Positions 60,261 to 64,000 of a stretch of 64,000 nt of DNA are shown here, piece after piece. Below the pieces are notes generated by a model. The model did no database searches and was not told the origin of the DNA. It worked only from the letters and a program-made list of their open reading frames with translations. The stretch is from Roseobacter ponti (GTDB lineage: Bacteria; Pseudomonadota; Alphaproteobacteria; Rhodobacterales; Rhodobacteraceae). The stretch's first letter is position 1; each line of letters begins with the position of its first letter. The position numbers and the translations under genes are program-made. The stretch lies in assembly GCF_012932215.1 (NCBI RefSeq), contig NZ_CP048788.1, positions 2,666,001 to 2,730,000 of the forward strand, written 5' to 3'.

Positions 60261-61187
60261 CTACACTGATTCCTTGTGTAAGATGTGCTCACCGATTTGA
60301 TTTGGGCCAGACATCGTTCTTAAGCGAATTTGCTCACTGTCCGCTTGTTCAGTCAATTCTCGTACATGTTCCTGAATGCGTGCAATTGAGCTCGGTTGCT
60401 TATCAGCAATTCGGTATTGTGGGAAATCCACAAGCATCTCAAAATCATTAATTGCCTTAGAACTTTGCGCGACACGTTCTCTCTGAATAGAGAGGTCCCA
60501 CATTCGCTGTTTCAAAACCCCGACAGTTCTTGCTGGTGCATCAACGTTGAAGTCGTCAATATTCGCAGACAGCTTTCGGCCATTGTAGTCAATTTTGATA
60601 CGAGCGTTAGCTCTTAAACGCCTAAAGCTTTTGTTACGTACATCCTCATGAAAATACTCGAGTAGGCTAGGCTCTTGCCTCTCTATCACGGTCAATACCC
60701 GGACCGGGAGCCGTAGCTTTTGCGCCTGCAATTCTTCTTTAGCGTTTGCGACCACAGATTGCGCTGATGAGTAAACGGCGTTTTCCGGTTTTTCGTAAAA
60801 AGAGGAGAGTGTTGCCATCCATTCCTGAGCGACTTCTTCTCGCTCTACGCCAATCGCGCTCTCGCACTTGCCCAAAAAGATGTTGGTAACTGGGAAGCGC
60901 AAATCCAAAAGAGACGTGTCACCATCGGCAAAGACTTCTTCTAGCCAAGCGACGGCGATTTCAATAGACAGTGCAATCGGCATTGCGTTGTCGCCGTAAA
61001 GGCATCCCAGTCGAGATAACTGATTAGCGACTTCTATGTGATATCCGTCCTTGTCTACGGCAACGATGCCCACAATAAACTTTTCAAGTGATGCCTCTTT
61101 GGGACGGCAGACAATCGGAGCCCATTTCGTCGCCTTGGACGGGTCCAGCGACGGAAAATCTTCGAGACGGATATTCATGGGGTTCAT
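60261..61187 (-). CDS. Unknown partner of the HipA-like kinase, 308 residues
   Basis: A soluble 308-residue protein I do not recognise. The first half is alpha/beta (KFIVGIVAVDKDGYHIEVANQLSRLGCLYGDNAM; ALSIEIAVAWLEEVF). The second half begins with a conserved-looking ANARIKIDYNGRKLSANIDDFNV, then a long helical region (VGVLKQRMWDLSIQRERVAQSSKAINDFEML) likely to form a coiled coil. Its ATG overlaps the kinase stop by four bases, so the two are made together. HipA-like kinases of this class often have a DUF3037-type neighbour; the N-terminal half here may be a divergent version, but this is not certain. AT-rich codon use marks it as recently acquired. Confidence 0.7.
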   Translation of the reverse strand: MNPMNIRLEDFPSLDPSKATKWAPIVCRPKEASLEKFIVGIVAVDKDGYHIEVANQLSRLGCLYGDNAMPIALSIEIAVAWLEEVFADGDTSLLDLRFPVTNIFLGKCESAIGVEREEVAQEWMATLSSFYEKPENAVYSSAQSVVANAKEELQAQKLRLPVRVLTVIERQEPSLLEYFHEDVRNKSFRRLRANARIKIDYNGRKLSANIDDFNVDAPARTVGVLKQRMWDLSIQRERVAQSSKAINDFEMLVDFPQYRIADKQPSSIARIQEHVRELTEQADSEQIRLRTMSGPNQIGEHILHKESV

Positions 61188-62017
61188 ACTATTCCTCCCA
61201 TTAGCAGCGCATCCTTAGAATTTTCTTCAACCTTGTCTAGGCGGTCTCTAAGGAAGGCCTTTACGGCGTGCTTGTCTGTGTCTTCCAGATTAAACAACTT
61301 AGCGAGATAGTCTATCTTTGCCTCTCGGTCCAAGGCATCTGCCTTGCTCTTAAAGGCAGATGCCGAAGCAAGACAAGTAGCTCGCTGAGGGTCTGATAAG
61401 CGCGGCGACGCCCAATTCTTAAGTTTGTTAGCATACGATTTATCGGGAATTAAATGTGTGGAGCTCCAATGTTCGGACGTGAACGCTTTTCCATGATCAA
61501 TCAACCAAATGTCCGGTGATCCATTCGAAGAGCGCCGGCCAAACAAGATGTTGCCAAGATTTCTATCAACGTTGGCTATCCAACCGTCAAACGCGTAAAG
61601 TTCACCGAGTTGAGGCCAAGTTGCCAAAAGAGGGACAACACGATCCAAGCAAACATCAATTAGATGTTTAGATGGTTTTCCTTGCAGTCCAGCTGCTATC
61701 TTAAGGCTCGGCGAAGGAACCTCCGTTGTCAAAAAAGCTAATCGTTGCCCATTTGGCATAACAGGTGACTTCTTCAATTGCCCTTCTGCAATCGGTATCA
61801 AACCCAAGTAGGCTTTCGGAACCGGCAATCCGAGTTCCCGCAAAACGAGAAAAGAAAACAATTCGTTGAATAACTCGCGTGGCTGTAGGTCCTTTACGAT
61901 GGCTGCAAAAGGGCCGGATTCATCGACGGGTTTTGCTAGCGCCTTGAAAGTCGCGTTAATATTTTGCTCATGAAATGGAAGAAGACTGCTAACAACAGAA
62001 GCAAAATCGATCATCAA
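61184..62017 (-). CDS. HipA-like kinase domain protein
   Basis: A 277-residue protein with a HipA-type kinase fold lacking the usual N-terminal HipA subdomain. The ATP-lysine is in FAAIVKDL near 43. The catalytic loop reads FDGWIANVDRNLGNILF near 145 (Asp and Asn as in HipA/PI4K-like kinases), and the metal motif is LIDHGKAF near 172 (DHG for DFG). NELFSFLVLRELGLPVP fits the HipA-core helix. Such kinases phosphorylate a translation or other host factor, or act inside toxin-antitoxin and defence operons. It is the first gene of a two-gene minus-strand operon directly beside the right att site. Confidence 0.78.
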   Translation of the reverse strand: MMIDFASVVSSLLPFHEQNINATFKALAKPVDESGPFAAIVKDLQPRELFNELFSFLVLRELGLPVPKAYLGLIPIAEGQLKKSPVMPNGQRLAFLTTEVPSPSLKIAAGLQGKPSKHLIDVCLDRVVPLLATWPQLGELYAFDGWIANVDRNLGNILFGRRSSNGSPDIWLIDHGKAFTSEHWSSTHLIPDKSYANKLKNWASPRLSDPQRATCLASASAFKSKADALDREAKIDYLAKLFNLEDTDKHAVKAFLRDRLDKVEENSKDALLMGGIV

Positions 62018-62172
62018 AAGTCACGTTCTTCGAGGTGCTGGAACATTCAAGAAGCGTAAGGCAAGCTAGGGCATTGGTCTACCTTTTGGCGAAGTCGAAG
62101 GAAAAAATCTATTTTTTGCTTGATGTCAGAGACGCACCATACAGGCTTACCATTGCATATTATGGCGGCCAA

Positions 62173-62185
62173 AATGGGGGATAGA
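62173..62185 (+). repeat. 13-bp subterminal repeat AATGGGGGATAGA, right copy
   Basis: Identical and in the same orientation to 55266-55278. It lies in the AT-rich 221-bp gap between the kinase operon and the tRNA gene, 54 bp from the right att core. Its presence near both island ends suggests integrase or AlpA binding. Confidence 0.55.
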
Positions 62186-62238
62186 TAAGCATATATGTTC
62201 GGTAAATATCTAATTTAATTATAAAAATAAGAGTCTAA

Positions 62239-62252
62239 TGGCGGAGGAGGTG
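62239..62252 (-). repeat. Right attachment-site core (3' end of tRNA-Ser)
   Basis: TGGCGGAGGAGGTG (plus-strand reading) forms the 3' CCA, discriminator and acceptor end of the tRNA and is repeated at 55145-55158. The duplication is the expected scar of tyrosine-integrase insertion at a tRNA 3' end. Confidence 0.78.
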
Positions 62253-62328
62253 GGATTCGAACCCACGGTACGCTTTCACGCACGCCGGTTTTCAAGACCG
62301 GTGCATTCGACCACTCTGCCACTCCTCC
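62239..62328 (-). tRNA. tRNA-Ser(UGA)
   Basis: The minus strand folds as a 90-base class II tRNA: acceptor GGAGGAG at the 5' end pairing with CTCCTCC, D-arm GGC...GGTCGAA, anticodon arm CCGGT-CTTGAAA-ACCGG with anticodon TGA, a long variable arm (CGTGCGTGAAAGCGTACG region), T-loop GGTTCGAATCC, and encoded CCA. TGA and the long variable arm identify serine. Its 3' end is the integration site of the adjacent island and remains complete. Confidence 0.95.
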
Positions 62329-62616
62329 GTGTCATGTGGTGTTGTGGCTTTTGAACGATGCCCGCGCGGTCTGCAAGTAATTTTGAAGCGCCCGGCCTCT
62401 TTAGCGCACGGAATTCCGCCACAACCCCCGCACCGCAACCGGACTACAATGCGACACTGTCCCGACAAAGGTGCCGCAGGGCACAGAGGAATATTGCTGA
62501 TCAGGGACGCCACACCTTCCCTCGCCCCTCATCTCGGGCTAATGTAGCGGCAAAACCCCCGTGAAAGAGGGTCAAAGGGCGGCCGGCGTTCCGGCTCACA
62601 GGCAAGGACGACAGGA

Positions 62617-63540
62617 ATGAACAGCAAACGCAGTTCCCGGATATCCCGTTGCGGACGCGGTGTCGCAGCAGGCTTCGCAGCACTTCTCACACTCGCGGCA
62701 TGTGACGAAACGGGCTCTTTCAGTCTTGGCGGGACACCATCCGCAACCGGATCCGCAGGCGGGTCCGTCTCGCGCACAACCGGCAAAGATGTGGAATCTC
62801 CGGAGGTTTTCTACGCACTGGAAAAGGCACTCTGGGACGGACGGCCCTCTCTCGGGGGCGTCTGGGTGGCCTATCCCAATGTTGAAACGCCCGAGCGGGT
62901 GATTATCCGCAATAAGGAAAACGGCAAATTCGTGATCGGCGCTCTTTTCCGCCGCATCAGCAATCAGCCCGGCCCGCAACTGCAACTCTCGTCAGATGCG
63001 GCTGCGGCGATCGATGTGCTGGCCGGCGCACCTGTGGACCTCGAAGTTGTGGCCCTGCGCAAAGAGGTCATCGTGGAAGAGCCCCCGGAAGAAGAAGTGC
63101 CGGAAGAGACGACAGAAGAAACACCGGACGAGGGTAGTGAAGACGGTTCAGCAGCGACGGCGTCAGCAGCACCAGCCACGGCCGCGACGGCGGCCGGTGA
63201 TCCGGTTGTCGCAGCCGCCGAAACTGCCATTGCCGCACCTGAAAAGGAAACCGCAACTGCTGTGCCTTCGACCGATATCGTTGCATCGACCCTGCCGGTG
63301 AGCACGCTCAGCAAACCCTTTTTACAGGCAGCCACCGTCAGCAGTCAGAAAAACGCTGACCGGGCCGTCAGCGATCTGGGGAAAGCCGGGCTGAACGCCA
63401 GTTTCAAATCTGAATCTGACGGCGACAGCACGCTGTGGCGTATTCTGGTTGGTCCTGCCGCCAGTGAGGCAGAGCGCGATACCATGCTCGCCACGCTGAA
63501 AGAAGCGGGCTTTACCGACGCCTATGCCGTATCGAAATGA
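62617..63540 (+). CDS. SPOR-domain lipoprotein (RlpA/DedD-like cell-envelope protein)
   Basis: 307 residues. The N-terminus has a lipoprotein signal, FAALLTLAACDE (lipobox LAAC, Cys29). A compact domain follows (YALEKALWDGRPSLGGVWVAYPNV, ERVIIRNKENGKFVIGALF), then a long low-complexity linker rich in Glu, Thr, Ala and Pro (about 150-235), and a C-terminal SPOR domain (PFLQAATVSSQKNADRAVSDLGKAGLNASFK, WRILVGPAASEAERDTML). SPOR domains bind denuded peptidoglycan at division sites. Its stop overlaps the next gene (ATGA), a D-Ala-D-Ala carboxypeptidase, which fits a peptidoglycan-maintenance pair of the core genome. Confidence 0.85.
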   Translation: MNSKRSSRISRCGRGVAAGFAALLTLAACDETGSFSLGGTPSATGSAGGSVSRTTGKDVESPEVFYALEKALWDGRPSLGGVWVAYPNVETPERVIIRNKENGKFVIGALFRRISNQPGPQLQLSSDAAAAIDVLAGAPVDLEVVALRKEVIVEEPPEEEVPEETTEETPDEGSEDGSAATASAAPATAATAAGDPVVAAAETAIAAPEKETATAVPSTDIVASTLPVSTLSKPFLQAATVSSQKNADRAVSDLGKAGLNASFKSESDGDSTLWRILVGPAASEAERDTMLATLKEAGFTDAYAVSK

Positions 63541-64000
63541 TTACAATGATCTCAAGCAGGAGCCCGAAACACGTGATCCGACTTGCCATCGCACTGATTG
63601 CGCTCATGTCCTGGACAGTGAGTGCCGCAGCCTTTGAGACCAAAGCCACATCGGCCTTTGTCATCGACCAGAGCACAGGCACTGTGCTTCTGAACAAAAA
63701 CGCCGATCTGCCACTGCCGCCGGCGTCCATGTCGAAACTTATGACGCTTTACATGGCGTTTGAGGCGATCCGGCGCGGTAAATCGGACGGCGGACTGGAT
63801 CTGAATGAAGAGCTGCCGGTCTCCGAGCACGCGCAGTCTTTCGGGGGATCAAGCATGTTTCTGCGCTCGGGCGAATCTGTCTCTGTCGAAGACCTGATCC
63901 GCGGCATTATCGTGCTCTCTGGCAACGATTCCTGCGTCGTGATCGCCGAAGCTCTGTCGCCTGACGGCACGGAAGCCGGGTTCGCGCGGCTGATGACGCA
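63537..64000 (+). CDS. dacC: D-alanyl-D-alanine carboxypeptidase (PBP5/6-like), N-terminal part
   Basis: The gene starts at the ATG overlapping the SPOR stop and runs off the right edge after about 154 codons. The signal peptide (RLAIALIALMSWTVSAAAFE) precedes the S11-peptidase domain. Nucleophile motif S-M-S-K is in PLPPASMSKLMTLYMAFEAI (about residue 64), and the second motif S-G-N is in IRGIIVLSGNDSCVVIAEAL. FGGSSMFLRSGE between them is typical of DacA/DacC. It trims the terminal D-Ala of peptidoglycan stem peptides in the periplasm. The KTG motif and membrane anchor lie outside the window. The symbol follows family usage and is tentative. Confidence 0.88.
   Translation, partial: MITMISSRSPKHVIRLAIALIALMSWTVSAAAFETKATSAFVIDQSTGTVLLNKNADLPLPPASMSKLMTLYMAFEAIRRGKSDGGLDLNEELPVSEHAQSFGGSSMFLRSGESVSVEDLIRGIIVLSGNDSCVVIAEALSPDGTEAGFARLMT

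Larger units (their letters stand above)
55145..62252. mobile_element. Genomic island integrated at the 3' end of tRNA-Ser(UGA)
   Basis: The island is about 7.1 kb, bounded by direct repeats of TGGCGGAGGAGGTG at 55145-55158 and 62239-62252. The right copy is the last 14 bases of the tRNA-Ser gene (including CCA), so integration kept the tRNA intact. Inside are a tyrosine integrase next to the left border, an AlpA-like factor, a winged-helix and a replication-type protein, a zinc-ribbon protein, an exported nuclease and a kinase-containing two-gene operon. A second 13-bp repeat (AATGGGGGATAGA) lies near both ends. Base composition is AT-richer than the flanks, most clearly at 56.5-57.4 and 60.2-62.2 kb. 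No capsid or conjugation genes were seen, so it may be a satellite. Confidence 0.8.

Overview
The window looks like chromosome of a marine Rhodobacterales (Roseobacter-group) alphaproteobacterium. This is inferred from the high-GC coding style, many ATGA-coupled operons, abundant TRAP and ABC uptake systems, TMADH-type and CoA-transferase catabolic genes, DUF6614, an IS6-type transposase closest in style to alphaproteobacterial copies, and a SPOR-protein/DacC pair. Most of it is accessory catabolism laid out as separate uptake-plus-degradation blocks, each with its own regulator.

Layout. (A) 1-9.8 kb: a GntR regulator, a two-domain FAD/Fe-S D-2-hydroxyacid dehydrogenase, and divergently a serine-glyoxylate-type aminotransferase, a DctPQM TRAP transporter, a crotonase-fold protein and a class III CoA-transferase. 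This is a carboxylate utilisation locus of unknown substrate. (B) 10.4-24.9 kb: a PotDBCA-type ABC importer, a BetI-like TetR regulator, three tandem paralogs of trimethylamine dehydrogenase (the third fused to a ferritin-like helical domain), a small CxxC protein, a DUF6614 protein and a bicupin, facing a class III aminotransferase. An 18-bp inverted repeat lies upstream of both the transporter and the aminotransferase, suggesting one regulon. This is the best candidate for an undescribed N-methylated-amine pathway. (C) 25-34.3 kb: individually ordinary genes (SAM methyltransferase, double GNAT, LysR, EamA, GGDEF-EAL, an unknown protein, MFS).

(D) 34.5-46.6 kb: a segment bracketed by two decayed, same-orientation IS6-family transposase genes. 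It carries exported hydrolases (two amidohydrolases, a serine hydrolase, a truncated YtcJ-like amidohydrolase), a frameshifted Tat-exported FMN hydroxyacid dehydrogenase, an outer-membrane-type protein, an AraC regulator and a potassium channel. Several of its genes are broken. (E) 47-52.5 kb: a GntR regulator divergent from an operon of FAH-family hydrolase, NitT/TauT-type ABC transporter and Ldh2-family dehydrogenase. (F) 52.6-55.1 kb: mobile-element debris, including a serine-recombinase pseudogene holding a 12-copy hexanucleotide repeat.

(G) 55.1-62.25 kb: a compact genomic island inserted at the 3' end of tRNA-Ser(UGA), bounded by a 14-bp direct repeat. It carries a P4-type integrase, AlpA-like factor, replication-type DNA-binding protein, zinc-ribbon protein, exported SNase-type nuclease and a two-gene operon with a HipA-like kinase. 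(H) 62.6-64 kb: core genome resumes with a SPOR lipoprotein and the start of a D-Ala-D-Ala carboxypeptidase. All assignments come from reading translations and motifs by eye; no database search was run.
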